A stretch of DNA of 64,000 nt from Herbinix luporum (GCF_900070325.1 NZ_LN879430.1:422501-486500), one strand, 5' to 3'. Positions 25,198 through 34,865 are shown, counted from the first letter of the stretch. The notes: generated by a model from the sequence alone, not told the origin. Numbers and translations are program-made.

Positions 25198-26850
25198 ATG
25201 AAATATATGAAATTAAAAAAAATAATAGCTGTCATTTTATTATTGACTTCGACAATGGCTATATTATCATCCTGTGGTAAGAAAAATACAAACACCACTG
25301 ATAATAAAAAGAGCCCTTATCCAGGTACTTCTGAGGATAAATCAATAACGGTAAATATTACTTCAGAACCACCGGAGATGTTTTCAGTTACCACAACTGA
25401 TGCAACTTCCTTTATTGTACTGCGCCATATCCTTGAGAATCTTGTAACATTGGACGAAAATGATAAGGTTATTCCCGGTGTTGCTAAGGAATGGACTGTA
25501 AGTGAGGATGAACTAGAATATACCTTTTACTTAAGGGATGATATGAAATGGTCCAATGGTGAACCGGTTACAGCCCATGACTTTGTATTTGCATGGACCT
25601 CACTGCTTACACCTAGTTTTGCGGCTGATTATGCTTATTTTGGTTATGTATTTAAAAACGGAAAAGCTTATAATGAAGGCAAAGTAGGGGCGGATCAGTT
25701 GGGATTTAAGGCAATTTCAGATTATGAGCTTCAAGTGACATTAGAAAATCCTACTCCATATTTTCTTGATACATTAGCCTTTGGAGTATTTGCTCCCCTT
25801 AATGAAAAGGCCTATAATGAGTTTGGCTCTGCCTATGGTACAGATGCAGATAAAATGGTATACAACGGTCCCTTTATAATGACTTCCTGGGAGCATGAAA
25901 GTAGAATTGTTCTTGAAAAGAATCCTGATTATTATGACAAGGATAAAATAGAGCTAGAGAAAATAAATATGCTTATGATTAATGATTCTAATGCGGCCCT
26001 AAATTCCTTTAAGGTTGGTGAATTAGATATAGTTGGTTTAACCGGAGATCAGGTACAATTAATGAAAAATGAAAATTATCCGATTCACAGTTATTCAGAC
26101 GGTTCAACTTTCTATTTGGAATATAACTTGCAAAATCCTTATCTGGCAAACCAAAATCTAAGAAAAGCTATAACATATGCTATTGATAAACAGGCCTTTA
26201 TAGATAGTATAGTAAAAAATGATTCAAAGGTGGCAACATCCTTTACCTCACCGGCTATTCATGGGCTAAATGATAACTTCTATATGGAAGTTGGTAAGTT
26301 GGCAACTGAATTTGATTTAGAACTGGCTAAAGATCATTATAATAAGGCCTTAGAAGAACTAAATGTTGATAAAATTACCCTATCATTAATAATTGATGAT
26401 AATGATACTGCAGTTAAAAATGGAGCATTTATTCAGGAACAACTTAGGGCTAATCTGGGCCTAGAAATTAATATAGAGCCTATGCCTTTTAAGAGTAGGC
26501 TTAGCAGGATGTCAAATAAAGATTTTGATATAGTATTTGCAGGCTGGGGGCCTGACTATAATGATCCACTTACATTCTTAGATATCTTTGAAACAGGAAA
26601 TGGCAATAATCATGGCAGCTATAGTAATACTGAATATGATGAATTATTAGATAAGGTACGTGTAGAATTAGATGCTAAAAAACGCTTTGAATATTTAACA
26701 GAGCTTGAGAAAATTGTTATGGATGATCTGCCTGTAGGCCCAATATACTGGAGAGTAAAAGACTATGTGCTAAGTGGTAAGATTGAATCGGGAGTTATTA
26801 GAACTGCTTTCCAAGATTTGAACCTAAAATATGTAAAGCTGGCTAAATAA
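25198..26850 (+). CDS. Oligopeptide ABC transporter substrate-binding lipoprotein
   Basis: 550 residues, the standard OppA size. Signal peptide with lipobox LSSCG (lipidated C about residue 26). SBP_bac_5 motifs: DDMKWSNGEPVTAHDFVFAW near 110, NGPFIMTSWEHESRIVLEKNPDYYD near 220 and GWGPDYNDPLTFLD in the C-terminal part. Preceded by AAGGAGGA. It binds peptides for the following permeases; a hairpin at 26880-26904 and a 134-bp gap separate them. Confidence 0.93.
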   Translation: MKYMKLKKIIAVILLLTSTMAILSSCGKKNTNTTDNKKSPYPGTSEDKSITVNITSEPPEMFSVTTTDATSFIVLRHILENLVTLDENDKVIPGVAKEWTVSEDELEYTFYLRDDMKWSNGEPVTAHDFVFAWTSLLTPSFAADYAYFGYVFKNGKAYNEGKVGADQLGFKAISDYELQVTLENPTPYFLDTLAFGVFAPLNEKAYNEFGSAYGTDADKMVYNGPFIMTSWEHESRIVLEKNPDYYDKDKIELEKINMLMINDSNAALNSFKVGELDIVGLTGDQVQLMKNENYPIHSYSDGSTFYLEYNLQNPYLANQNLRKAITYAIDKQAFIDSIVKNDSKVATSFTSPAIHGLNDNFYMEVGKLATEFDLELAKDHYNKALEELNVDKITLSLIIDDNDTAVKNGAFIQEQLRANLGLEINIEPMPFKSRLSRMSNKDFDIVFAGWGPDYNDPLTFLDIFETGNGNNHGSYSNTEYDELLDKVRVELDAKKRFEYLTELEKIVMDDLPVGPIYWRVKDYVLSGKIESGVIRTAFQDLNLKYVKLAK

Positions 26851-26879
26851 GATTGTTTAAATGATTTATCAAAAAATAT

Positions 26880-26904
26880 GGGGATGTGTCATTATGAGCA
26901 TCCC
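26880..26904 (+). terminator. Partial terminator between binding protein and permease
   Basis: GGGATG pairs with CATCCC around a 12-base loop, followed by a T-rich stretch (TGTATTTATTT). It probably lowers downstream expression. Confidence 0.6.
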
Positions 26905-26989
26905 TGTATTTATTTAACAATAATTACTAAATAGGAAAGTTAGTGGGTACATTATATTATAGTTAAGGAATAATAAAGGAGGAATGCTA

Positions 26990-27937
26990 TTGGCTAAATA
27001 TATTGTAAAGAGATTGCTTTACGCCTTACTTACCTTATTAGTTTTAGTAAGCTTAACATTTTTTATGATGCGGCTTTTGCCGGGAGATCCTTTTATTGGG
27101 GAAAAGGCAATTCCGGAGACAACTATGAAAGCCTTAAATGAAAAATATGGTTTGGATAAACCGGTAATACAACAGCTTATTATTTATATGGGAAATGTAT
27201 TTAGAGGGGATTTGGGCCTATCTATGCATTATAACAGACCGGTTAATGATATTATCAGGCAAGCATTTCCATACTCTTTTGATTTAGGAATGAGGGCATT
27301 GATATTTGCTACCGTTATGGGAATTTTACTTGGTATAGTAGCAGCGGTAAAAAGAGGAACCCATTGGGATACTATATCAATGTTATTTGCAATTATCGGT
27401 GTTTCGGTACCGGGATTTATAGTAGGCTCCCTCCTTCAATACTTCTTTGCTTTAAAATTAACTGAGTGGACAGGAATAGCTTTTTTTCCAAATACGGGAT
27501 GGGATAGTTTTTCTAGTAAGCTTTTACCCTCTTTTGCCTTAAGCTTAAGCTCCCTGGCTACGGTTTCAAGATTAATGAGAACCAGTATGCTTGATGTGCT
27601 AGGTCATGATTATATTAAAACAGCGAAATCTAAAGGATTATCACAAAAGACAATTATTTGGAAACATGCAGTAAGAAATGCCATTATGCCTGTAATAACA
27701 GTTTTAGGTCCCATTTCAGCTGCCTTGCTTACAGGTGCTTTCGTAGTAGAAAATATTTTTTCTATACCGGGTATGGGCAAATTCTTTGTATTTAGCATCC
27801 AAACCCAGGATTATACACTGATATCCGGAACTACTCTCTTTTACGGAGCATTTCTGATACTGGCAAATTTGGTGGTAGATATTGCCTACGGATTTGTTGA
27901 TCCTAGAGTTAAACTTAGTGAGGCTAAGGAAGGATAA
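26990..27937 (+). CDS. Peptide ABC transporter permease (OppB/DppB type), second system
   Basis: 315 residues. A TTG start at 26990 is chosen because AAAGGAGGA ends at 26983, leaving no space before the ATG at 26984. N-terminus AKYIVKRLLYALLTLLVLVSLTF, GMRALIFATVMGILLGIVA in the middle, EAA loop AKSKGLSQKTIIWKHAVRNAIMP, and the final FVDPRVKLSE. Usual length, no insertion. Twelve bases before the partner permease. Confidence 0.93.
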   Translation: MAKYIVKRLLYALLTLLVLVSLTFFMMRLLPGDPFIGEKAIPETTMKALNEKYGLDKPVIQQLIIYMGNVFRGDLGLSMHYNRPVNDIIRQAFPYSFDLGMRALIFATVMGILLGIVAAVKRGTHWDTISMLFAIIGVSVPGFIVGSLLQYFFALKLTEWTGIAFFPNTGWDSFSSKLLPSFALSLSSLATVSRLMRTSMLDVLGHDYIKTAKSKGLSQKTIIWKHAVRNAIMPVITVLGPISAALLTGAFVVENIFSIPGMGKFFVFSIQTQDYTLISGTTLFYGAFLILANLVVDIAYGFVDPRVKLSEAKEG

Positions 27938-27948
27938 GGTGGTGAATT

Positions 27949-28884
27949 ATGAATATAGATAAAAGTCAATTTGAATGGATAGGACCGGATACAGCTATAA
28001 GTGAGGCAATAACAAGGGATAGTACCAGTTACTGGCAGGATGCCATGAGGCGTCTTAGTAAAAACAAAACAGCCATGGCAGCACTAATAATTATTATAGT
28101 AATAACTTTATGCAGCATTTTTGTGCCGATTTTTTCACCCTATACTATGAGTGAGCAACATTTAACCCATACCAATGCCCCTATAGGATTTAGGGATGAG
28201 CAAGATGGCCACATACACCTGTTCGGAACCGATAGTTTAGGTCGGGACATTTTTACAAGAATCTGGTATGGGGGGAGGATATCCTTATTTATATCTTTTT
28301 CTGCGGTTTTAGTTAATTTTATAATAGGTATCATCTACGGTGGTATTGCAGGATATGTAGGTGGTACCCTAGATAATATTATGATGAGGATAATTGAAAT
28401 AGTTAATGGCATACCCTATCTAATTATCGTAGTTTTACTAATGATGGTATTACCGGCAGGAACTATGACTATGGTTATTGCCTATGCAACTGTGGGCTGG
28501 ACAGGTATGGCACGGCTTGTTAGGGGGCAGGTCATGAGTCTTAAACAGCAAGATTACGTGGTGGCGGCAAAAGTTATGGGGGCAAAACCTGCAAGGATAA
28601 TAGGAAAGCACTTACTGCCTAATACCCTTAGTGTAGTAATTATTAATATTACCTTGTCAATTCCCAGTGCTATTTTTACGGAAGCATTTTTAAGTTATAT
28701 AGGCCTTGGAGTTCCTGTTCCTTTGGCAAGTTGGGGAACTTTGGCCAATGAAGGAAGCAAGGTATTTCAACTCTATCCCTCACAGCTTGTTATTCCGGCA
28801 ATATGTATCAGTTTAACCATGCTTTCCTTTAATTTGCTGGGGGATGGTCTTAGGGACGCCCTAGACCCAAGACTGAGAAAATAA
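27949..28884 (+). CDS. Peptide ABC transporter permease (OppC/DppC type), second system
   Basis: 311 residues, normal OppC length, which makes the 580-residue paralogue at 20612 stand out. N-terminus MRRLSKNKTAMAALIIII, then HLFGTDSLGRDIFTRIWYGGR, the EAA loop KVMGAKPARIIGKHLLPN, and the end GDGLRDALDPRLRK. Ribosome site AAGGTGGTGA. Confidence 0.94.
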   Translation: MNIDKSQFEWIGPDTAISEAITRDSTSYWQDAMRRLSKNKTAMAALIIIIVITLCSIFVPIFSPYTMSEQHLTHTNAPIGFRDEQDGHIHLFGTDSLGRDIFTRIWYGGRISLFISFSAVLVNFIIGIIYGGIAGYVGGTLDNIMMRIIEIVNGIPYLIIVVLLMMVLPAGTMTMVIAYATVGWTGMARLVRGQVMSLKQQDYVVAAKVMGAKPARIIGKHLLPNTLSVVIINITLSIPSAIFTEAFLSYIGLGVPVPLASWGTLANEGSKVFQLYPSQLVIPAICISLTMLSFNLLGDGLRDALDPRLRK

Positions 28885-28914
28885 ATATGCCCACGTATAA
28901 AATGAGGTGAATAT

Positions 28915-29934
28915 ATGAATAAAGTTCTTGAAGTTAATGATTTGCATGTATCTTTTGATACTTATGCCGGAGAAGTAAAAGCAGTTAGGGGAGTAAGTTT
29001 TGATTTAAATGAGGGAGAAATCTTGGCTATAGTTGGGGAAAGCGGCAGCGGAAAAAGTGTAACTGCACAGACTATTATGAAACTAAATCCCATGCCTCCC
29101 ACCCGTATCGTAAGTGGTGAAATTTTACTTGGAGATATAGATATTGTAAAAGCTTCCGAAAGGGAAATGATGGCCATAAGAGGAAATGAGGTAAGTATGA
29201 TTTTTCAAGATCCCATGACCTGCTTAAATCCTACTATGCAGGTGGGGAAGCAATTAACAGAGGCTATCAGGCATCATAAAAAGCTGTCAAAGGATGAGGC
29301 TTATAGGGAGGCAATACGGCTTTTGAATATAGTTAGAATTCCGAATTCAAAGCAGAGGGTCTTGCAGTATCCCCATGAATTTTCAGGAGGAATGAGGCAA
29401 AGAGTCATGATAGCTATGGCCCTTTCTTGTGAACCAAAGCTTTTAATTGCCGATGAGCCTACAACTGCCCTGGATGTTACAATTCAGGCTCAGATAATGG
29501 AGCTTCTAATGGAAATAAGGGAAAATACTAATACATCCATTATAATAATTACCCATGACCTAGGAGTTGTAGCCAGTATTGCCGACCGGGTGGCAGTTAT
29601 GTATGGAGGTAAAATTGTAGAGTCCGGCAGCAGTGAAGATATTTTCTATCATCCTTCCCATCCATATACAAAGGCCTTACTTGAAAGTCTCCCAAAGACT
29701 GACATGGATAAAAATAAGCGGCTGGCATCCATAGCCGGAACTCCTCCGGATTTACTAAATCCGCCAGCAGGTTGCCCTTTTGCCGGCAGATGTAAATATA
29801 CTATGAAGATTTGCATACCCCATATGCCCCCGGATTTTGAACCGGGAAAAAAACATAAAGCGGCCTGTTGGCTCCTTCATAAGGATTGTCCTGATCCGGA
29901 ACCGGCTTCTGCCATAGGGGGAGGTGAAAAATGA
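28915..29934 (+). CDS. Peptide ABC transporter ATPase (OppD/DppD type), second system
   Basis: 339 residues. Walker A GESGSGKS, signature FSGGMRQR, Walker B LLIADEPTTALD, then the peptide-ATPase C-terminal domain with cysteines (CPFAGRCKYTMKIC). No basic N-terminal extension, unlike the paralogue at 22364. Overlaps the next gene by four bases (ATGA). Confidence 0.94.
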   Translation: MNKVLEVNDLHVSFDTYAGEVKAVRGVSFDLNEGEILAIVGESGSGKSVTAQTIMKLNPMPPTRIVSGEILLGDIDIVKASEREMMAIRGNEVSMIFQDPMTCLNPTMQVGKQLTEAIRHHKKLSKDEAYREAIRLLNIVRIPNSKQRVLQYPHEFSGGMRQRVMIAMALSCEPKLLIADEPTTALDVTIQAQIMELLMEIRENTNTSIIIITHDLGVVASIADRVAVMYGGKIVESGSSEDIFYHPSHPYTKALLESLPKTDMDKNKRLASIAGTPPDLLNPPAGCPFAGRCKYTMKICIPHMPPDFEPGKKHKAACWLLHKDCPDPEPASAIGGGEK

Positions 29935-30923
29935 TGAGCAAAAACAGTCAGATTTTAGTTGAAATAAAGGATGTATCTAAGTTTTTTAAGGTCTCTAGCG
30001 GAATATTAAAAGCAGTAAATCATGTTAATCTTGAAATAAAAAAAGGTGAAACAGTAGGACTTGTGGGAGAATCCGGTTGTGGTAAATCTACACTTGGTAA
30101 AGTTATAATGGGAATATATTCACCTACTACGGGGCAGGTAATTTATCATGGAAAAAAAGAATTACTTGTTAAAAAGGAAAATCTATTTGAATATGCCAAG
30201 TTAGCACAGATTATATTTCAAGACCCCTATTCTTCCTTAGATCCAAGGATGACAGTTGGTTCCATTATAGAAGAAGGTATGATTATCCACAATATGTATA
30301 ACAAAAAAGTTCGGAAGGAAAGAGTTTATGAACTTTTAGATCTTGTAGGTTTAAATAGAGAACACGCTAATCGCTATCCCCATGAATTTTCCGGAGGTCA
30401 ACGGCAACGTATAGGAATTGCCAGGGCACTTGCTATAGAACCTGAATTTATTGTATGCGATGAACCAATTTCAGCCCTGGATGTATCTATACAGTCACAG
30501 ATTATAAATTTATTGAAAGATTTGCAAGAAAAATTAGGGCTTACCTATCTTTTTATAGCCCATGACTTAAATATTGTGAAATATATCAGTGACAGAATTG
30601 CAGTTATGTATCTGGGTAATATTGTGGAATTATCAGATAGTGATGAGCTTTATGAAAAACCATTACATCCATATACCAGGGCCTTACTTTCTGCGGTACC
30701 TATACCGGACCCCAAAAAAGAAAGGGCAAAGGAGAGGCAACTACTAGAGGGTGATGTACCAAGTCCCATAAATCCTAAGCATTGTTGTCCTTTTGTCAGC
30801 CGCTGTCCCCATGCAACGGATATCTGCAGTAGGGATTTTCCTGAGCTGGAAATGAAAAAAGGACATTTAGTGGCCTGCCATCATGCAGATGAGCCAATAT
30901 ATAACAGAGAAATAATAAAATAA
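29931..30923 (+). CDS. Peptide ABC transporter ATPase (OppF/DppF type), second system
   Basis: 330 residues with Walker A GESGCGKST, signature FSGGQRQR, Walker B FIVCDEPISALD and C-terminal cysteine-rich motif (CCPFVSRCPHATDIC). Starts at ATGATG after GGGGGAGGTG. Last gene of the second transporter operon; terminator follows at 30941. Confidence 0.94.
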   Translation: MMSKNSQILVEIKDVSKFFKVSSGILKAVNHVNLEIKKGETVGLVGESGCGKSTLGKVIMGIYSPTTGQVIYHGKKELLVKKENLFEYAKLAQIIFQDPYSSLDPRMTVGSIIEEGMIIHNMYNKKVRKERVYELLDLVGLNREHANRYPHEFSGGQRQRIGIARALAIEPEFIVCDEPISALDVSIQSQIINLLKDLQEKLGLTYLFIAHDLNIVKYISDRIAVMYLGNIVELSDSDELYEKPLHPYTRALLSAVPIPDPKKERAKERQLLEGDVPSPINPKHCCPFVSRCPHATDICSRDFPELEMKKGHLVACHHADEPIYNREIIK

Positions 30924-30940
30924 TTTAAGCTAAAAAACAA

Positions 30941-30967
30941 AACGACGGTGTAAACCGTTGTTTTTTT
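30941..30967 (+). terminator. Terminator of second peptide transporter operon
   Basis: AACGACGGT / ACCGTTGTT hairpin with one wobble and a TGTAA loop, then TTTTTT. Confidence 0.85.
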
Positions 30968-31028
30968 ATGTAAAGTTTGTATAATGTGATTAAATGCTAA
31001 AATAATTTTACTTAAAGGAGAAGAGTAA

Positions 31029-31961
31029 ATGAAGGAAATACTTTTTACAGAACCGGTTTTTAAATCAATGATATGGTGAGGTAATCGTCTAAAAACGGAG
31101 TTTGGCTATTCTATTCCCAGTGATAATACAGGAGAATGCTGGGCTATAAGTGCCCATCCTAAGGGGGATTGTATTATAAAAAACGGTAGTTTTAAGGGAA
31201 AGTCTTTAAGCTGGCTTTGGGACAATGAAGGTCACTTATTTGGAAACAGAATTGAAAAGGCATTCCCTCTTTTGATAAAAATTATTGATGCCAAGGCAGA
31301 TTTAAGTATACAAGTTCATCCTGATGATGAGTATGCAGCCCTAGTTGAAAATGGTTCATTTGGAAAAACAGAGTGCTGGTATATATTAGATTGTGATAAG
31401 GATGCAAAGATTGTCATAGGCCATAATGCTAAGGATAAAGAAGAATTAAAGGCTATGATAAAGGATAAAAAATGGGATGATCTAATTAGATTAAGTCCCA
31501 TTAAGAAAGGAGATTTTTTTTAGATAAACCCCGGAACTGTCCATGCTATAAAAGCAGGAACAATGCTTCTAGAAACCCAGCAAAACAGTGATATAACATA
31601 CAGATTATATGATTACGACAGATTAGATGGGAAAGACCTAAGACAGCTTCATATCAAAGAAAGTATAGATGTTATAAAGTGTCCTCATCAGGACATTACT
31701 ATAGAAGGTGAAATTGTAACTTATGATACATGCAAAGTCCATACACTTATTAGCTGTAAATATTATACGGTAAAAAAGATAAGTCTTTGGGGTGAGCAGG
31801 ATTTTATACAGAATAAGGACTTTATAAATTTCAGTGTTATTATGGGCCAAGGGGAGATAGACGGCATCAAAATATCTAAAGGTGATCATTTTATACTTCC
31901 TTTTGGATATGGTGAATTTACACTAAGAGGGGATATGGAACTTATTATTTCCTATATTTAA
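31029..31961 (+). pseudogene. manA: Mannose-6-phosphate isomerase gene with two nonsense codons
   Basis: One continuous frame from ATG 31029 to TAA 31961 encodes a class I phosphomannose isomerase: EPVFKSMIW, ...GECWAISAHPKGDC, QVHPDD, GKTECWYIL, then NPGTVHAIKAG and EVTQQNSDITYRLYDYDR-like C-terminal half (LLETQQNSDITYRLYD). The frame is broken by TGA at 31077-31079 (position of a conserved Gly of IWGG) and TAG at 31521-31523 (position of the aromatic in GDFFY). Zinc and catalytic residues are otherwise present and no frameshift is needed. Two independent stops suggest a recent pseudogene rather than recoding. The enzyme would interconvert mannose 6-phosphate and fructose 6-phosphate. Confidence 0.88.
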
Positions 31962-31973
31962 TTATTTCCTAAA

Positions 31974-32014
31974 AAGGAGCTGTGCACTAATTATATAGTG
32001 TGACAGCTCCTTAA
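31974..32014. terminator. Bidirectional terminator
   Basis: AAGGAGCTGT / ACAGCTCCTT with an inner CACTA/TAGTG pair, between the convergent manA pseudogene and the chemoreceptor gene. Confidence 0.8.
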
Positions 32015-32035
32015 ATTTAGCAATTTATAATTTGA

Positions 32036-34174
32036 TTATTCACTGACACTGCTGATATCAACAAGTTCAGTTCTGGTATAGCTGTTTGAAGCAGGTTTTT
32101 TGCCGGTAACTAGATAGTTATACATGGATATGACAGAGTCATGTCCTTGGCTAAAGGGATCTTGTCCGATAGCTGCGTGTATAACACCTTCTCTTATATA
32201 ATTTAGAACTTCATTGTCATAATCGAAACAAACGATTTTAATAGTTCTAGCAAGACCCATTTCTTTTACAGCTCTTGCTACACCTGCATTTCCACCGGAT
32301 ATAACTATAATACCGGAAAGTCTATGGAATTTATTTAGAGCTTCTTTTACAGCTTTATAAACAAGAACATTATCAATATCTGTCTCAATTTCTGTAACAA
32401 GCTTTACTTTTTTTCTCTTTTGTAATACGTCTATTATTGCAGACCTACGCTCTTGAAAGACTTCCGTTACTAATGGTGCCCGTACAATAGCTATATTACC
32501 TTCTCCGTTGATGGCTCTTATCAGTGTCTCGGTTGCCATTGTGGCTGAGGTGAAATTATCAGGGCCAAAATATGATACCCGTTCAATACCTTCATCAAAA
32601 TCATTGTAAAATGACATAAGAGTAATTTTATTACGGCGGGCATTGCTAAAAAATTCTTTGTTTCCAACAAAGCCAGGTAGTATAATTCCATCATACTTTT
32701 CATTTGCAAGTTGGCTTATATAAGCTTCAGTACTTCTGTCAATTTGTTGAAGGGGTATATATTCAACATTGACATTTTTACCTTTTAATTCTGTCATAGC
32801 ATATAGGACACCTTGTCTTACGCTTTCCCAGAAGGCATGGTCTAAGGGACTGAGAAAGGCGATCTTCAATCTCTTAGAGCTAGCCTGTGATACCGGTAAT
32901 ATAGAAGTTCTGTATCTCTTAAGTAGTTTCTTTATATCGGCTAGCATATTCTGAAGAGATAATGCTTGGTTATTGATTTCTTCATTTTCAGCAAGTGATT
33001 CTTGGGTGACTGCCGCAACATCTTGAGTAATTGATGATATTTCGTTGGAAGCATCGTGAAGGGTTAGACCCTGTGCACTGATTTTCTTGGTGTTTTCATT
33101 AATCAGCCTGGATTCCTCATAGGCTTTTTTCATATCATCGCTTAATATGTATGTGTTTTTATTAATAGTATAGAAAGATTCCCTAACATAATTAAATATT
33201 TCTCTACTGCTTTCAAAGCTCTGTACGCAATTGGTAATACTTTCGCTTACCTTATCATTACTTGCTAAGATATTATTCAAAAGATTATTGATTTGACCGA
33301 TACTCTCCCTGGTTGCTTGTGAAAGTTTATTCATTTCTTGAGCAACAACTACAAAGCCTTTACCGGCTTCCCCGGCCCTGGCTGCTTCAACAGCTGAATT
33401 TAGGGATAGAAGTTTTAATTGTTCGGTAATATTTATTATTAAACCATTAACTTGGTCGATTTCATTAAGATGGGTATTAAGGGCCTGAATAAAGGCAGCG
33501 GTATCTGATAAGTCGGCAGATATTATGTCAATTTGTTCATTGTATTTATCTACGTGCTCGGCACTTTCCTTGGTTACCTTAACTGTATTTTCAACAAAAG
33601 CCTCAATATTTGCTAATGTGTTGGTAATATTGTTAGCTCTTTCGGTAACTTCCTGTATTCCCTCTAAGGTTTCATTAACAATTCTAAGCTGTTCCTGTGC
33701 CTTTTCTGCAGCAGTGGCCATATTAGAGGCAATATGTTCATTACCCTTATAGCTCATGTCAAGACTCTTCGTTACCTTATCAACTGCATCAGATAATACT
33801 ATAACATTAGTTTTTGTGGTTTCGATAAAGTTAAGGAGATTTCTTTTCATCTCATTAAAGACAATGGCTAAAGTTTCTAAACCCCTGGCTTTATCGGTCA
33901 TAATATCACTGATATTTAATTTGCCTTGTGCCAAACGCTCTGCATTTTTATTAATTAAGTTTATTGCTTGGAAAAAACGAATTAGAGTTACCAATAATAC
34001 ACCTGCTAAAGCCATCACAAGGAACAAACCCACAGATAATAAGATATTAGCAATCTTGCTATCTGATGAATTTAAAAAGATTAATAGAGCTAATAAAAAT
34101 ATTATAAGACTTGTTGTAGTAAATAATAAAACCCTCGTGTTGATTTGCTTACCCCTAACATCAGGTTCAGACAT
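32036..34174 (-). CDS. Methyl-accepting chemotaxis receptor with C-terminal sugar-binding-like domain
   Basis: 712 residues from the ATG at 34172-34174, after GGGAGGTATTTTC; longer upstream reading has no ribosome site. Two close membrane helices (LLFTTTSLIIFLLALLIFL and NILLSVGLFLVMALAGVLLVTLI) with only about ten residues between them, a HAMP-like region (INKNAERLAQGKLNI), then the MCP signalling hairpin (tip AARAGEAGKGFVVVAQEMNKL). After it comes a periplasmic-binding-protein-like domain (KIAFLSPLDHAFWESVRQG...DGIILPGFVGNKEF...AIIVISGGNAG-type core), here after the membrane and hence cytoplasmic. It would sense an intracellular ligand, perhaps a sugar. Lies beside a manA pseudogene and a GH2 enzyme. 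Confidence 0.88.
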   Translation of the reverse strand: MSEPDVRGKQINTRVLLFTTTSLIIFLLALLIFLNSSDSKIANILLSVGLFLVMALAGVLLVTLIRFFQAINLINKNAERLAQGKLNISDIMTDKARGLETLAIVFNEMKRNLLNFIETTKTNVIVLSDAVDKVTKSLDMSYKGNEHIASNMATAAEKAQEQLRIVNETLEGIQEVTERANNITNTLANIEAFVENTVKVTKESAEHVDKYNEQIDIISADLSDTAAFIQALNTHLNEIDQVNGLIINITEQLKLLSLNSAVEAARAGEAGKGFVVVAQEMNKLSQATRESIGQINNLLNNILASNDKVSESITNCVQSFESSREIFNYVRESFYTINKNTYILSDDMKKAYEESRLINENTKKISAQGLTLHDASNEISSITQDVAAVTQESLAENEEINNQALSLQNMLADIKKLLKRYRTSILPVSQASSKRLKIAFLSPLDHAFWESVRQGVLYAMTELKGKNVNVEYIPLQQIDRSTEAYISQLANEKYDGIILPGFVGNKEFFSNARRNKITLMSFYNDFDEGIERVSYFGPDNFTSATMATETLIRAINGEGNIAIVRAPLVTEVFQERRSAIIDVLQKRKKVKLVTEIETDIDNVLVYKAVKEALNKFHRLSGIIVISGGNAGVARAVKEMGLARTIKIVCFDYDNEVLNYIREGVIHAAIGQDPFSQGHDSVISMYNYLVTGKKPASNSYTRTELVDISSVSE

Positions 34175-34345
34175 GAAAATACCTCCCATAGCCACATAAT
34201 AATATTTTTGTAAAACAATAAAATACATGAAGTTTGAGAATAAAAGAATAATCGACTTATTATTACTAATCATACCATTAAAATGAAATAAATACAATAG
34301 ATAATAGATAGAAAACAAAGTGAAAATTTTTATAAAAATATAATT

Positions 34346-34395
34346 TAGAGTACCGCCTACCTTTTATATTTGAAAATAAGGTATTTGGTACTCTA
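34346..34395. terminator. Long hairpin after the 34792 gene
   Basis: Outer stem TAGAGTACC / GGTACTCTA, inner stem TACCTT / AAGGTA, in the gap 34175-34417 between the chemoreceptor and the probable spore gene. Likely terminator; no other feature seen in this gap. Confidence 0.55.
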
Positions 34396-34417
34396 TTTAT
34401 TCACAATTATACAATGT

Positions 34418-34792
34418 TTATACTGCCTTGTGGCAAAAGGCTGCTATACGATCTATAGGGATATCACAGATGGAACCAACCTCATTATTTTGACTATTTT
34501 TGTGTTTATTCATAAGTATATTGTCGGAGCCACCGGGTACTCCAAAATTACCAAAGTCGGCTAATGGGGCATTTTCTGGACAGTTTCTAAAGCTACCGGA
34601 GAGCGGGCTGGGAGGGGGATCTCCCATTTTTGTCAGTAAACGTACAAAATTGGAGTTAACCGAAAGAAGGGTACCGGTAAAACCGCCTCCGGATGCACCT
34701 CCGCTGGTTGTAAATATGGTTACGGTGTCACCGATAAAGTTATAGAGGTGACGGACTAAGGAGTCAGAGTTACTATATTTAAAATTGGACAT
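34418..34792 (-). CDS. Probable spore-associated protein, unknown function (124 residues)
   Basis: Strong ribosome site AAAGGAGGA. The N-terminal half (residues 10-60) has the pattern FIGDTVTIFTTSGGASGGGFTGTLLSVNSNFVRLL, which I associate with small clostridial proteins of an Sm/spore-coat-like type; the C-terminal half is low-complexity in Pro, Gly, Asn and Ser, then has a final ID-ID-AAFC segment. No signal or membrane helix. The promoter in front fits sigma-K (34838-34865). Together these suggest a late sporulation protein, possibly of the coat, but homology is from memory and the role is inferred. Confidence 0.7.
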   Translation of the reverse strand: MSNFKYSNSDSLVRHLYNFIGDTVTIFTTSGGASGGGFTGTLLSVNSNFVRLLTKMGDPPPSPLSGSFRNCPENAPLADFGNFGVPGGSDNILMNKHKNSQNNEVGSICDIPIDRIAAFCHKAV

Positions 34793-34837
34793 TAAAATTC
34801 CTCCTTTCTTTGATTTTTTTAAATGGATGTTCTATAA

Positions 34838-34865
34838 TATATTATGCAAAAAGTGACATTAAGTG
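34838..34865 (-). promoter_or_regulatory. Sigma-K-like promoter of the 34792 gene
   Basis: Minus strand CAC (34863-34865), 16-bp spacer, CATAATATA (34838-34846), matching AC-N16-CATAnnnTA. Two 10-bp near-repeats AAGTGACATT/AAGTGACGAT (34851-34870) lie over the -35. Confidence 0.6.

Noticed and set aside
26984..26989. ATG at 26984 as permease start
   Set aside because: It directly abuts the ribosome site AAAGGAGGA with no spacing; the TTG six bases later has proper spacing.
31029..31961. Recoding (selenocysteine at TGA, pyrrolysine at TAG) in manA
   Set aside because: The TGA replaces a conserved glycine and the TAG an aromatic residue, neither a Cys or Lys place, and there is no recoding element visible; two separate nonsense mutations are simpler.
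34500..34745. Plus-strand frame opposite the probable spore gene
   Set aside because: Shadow of the minus-strand gene; no ribosome site and no recognisable domain.
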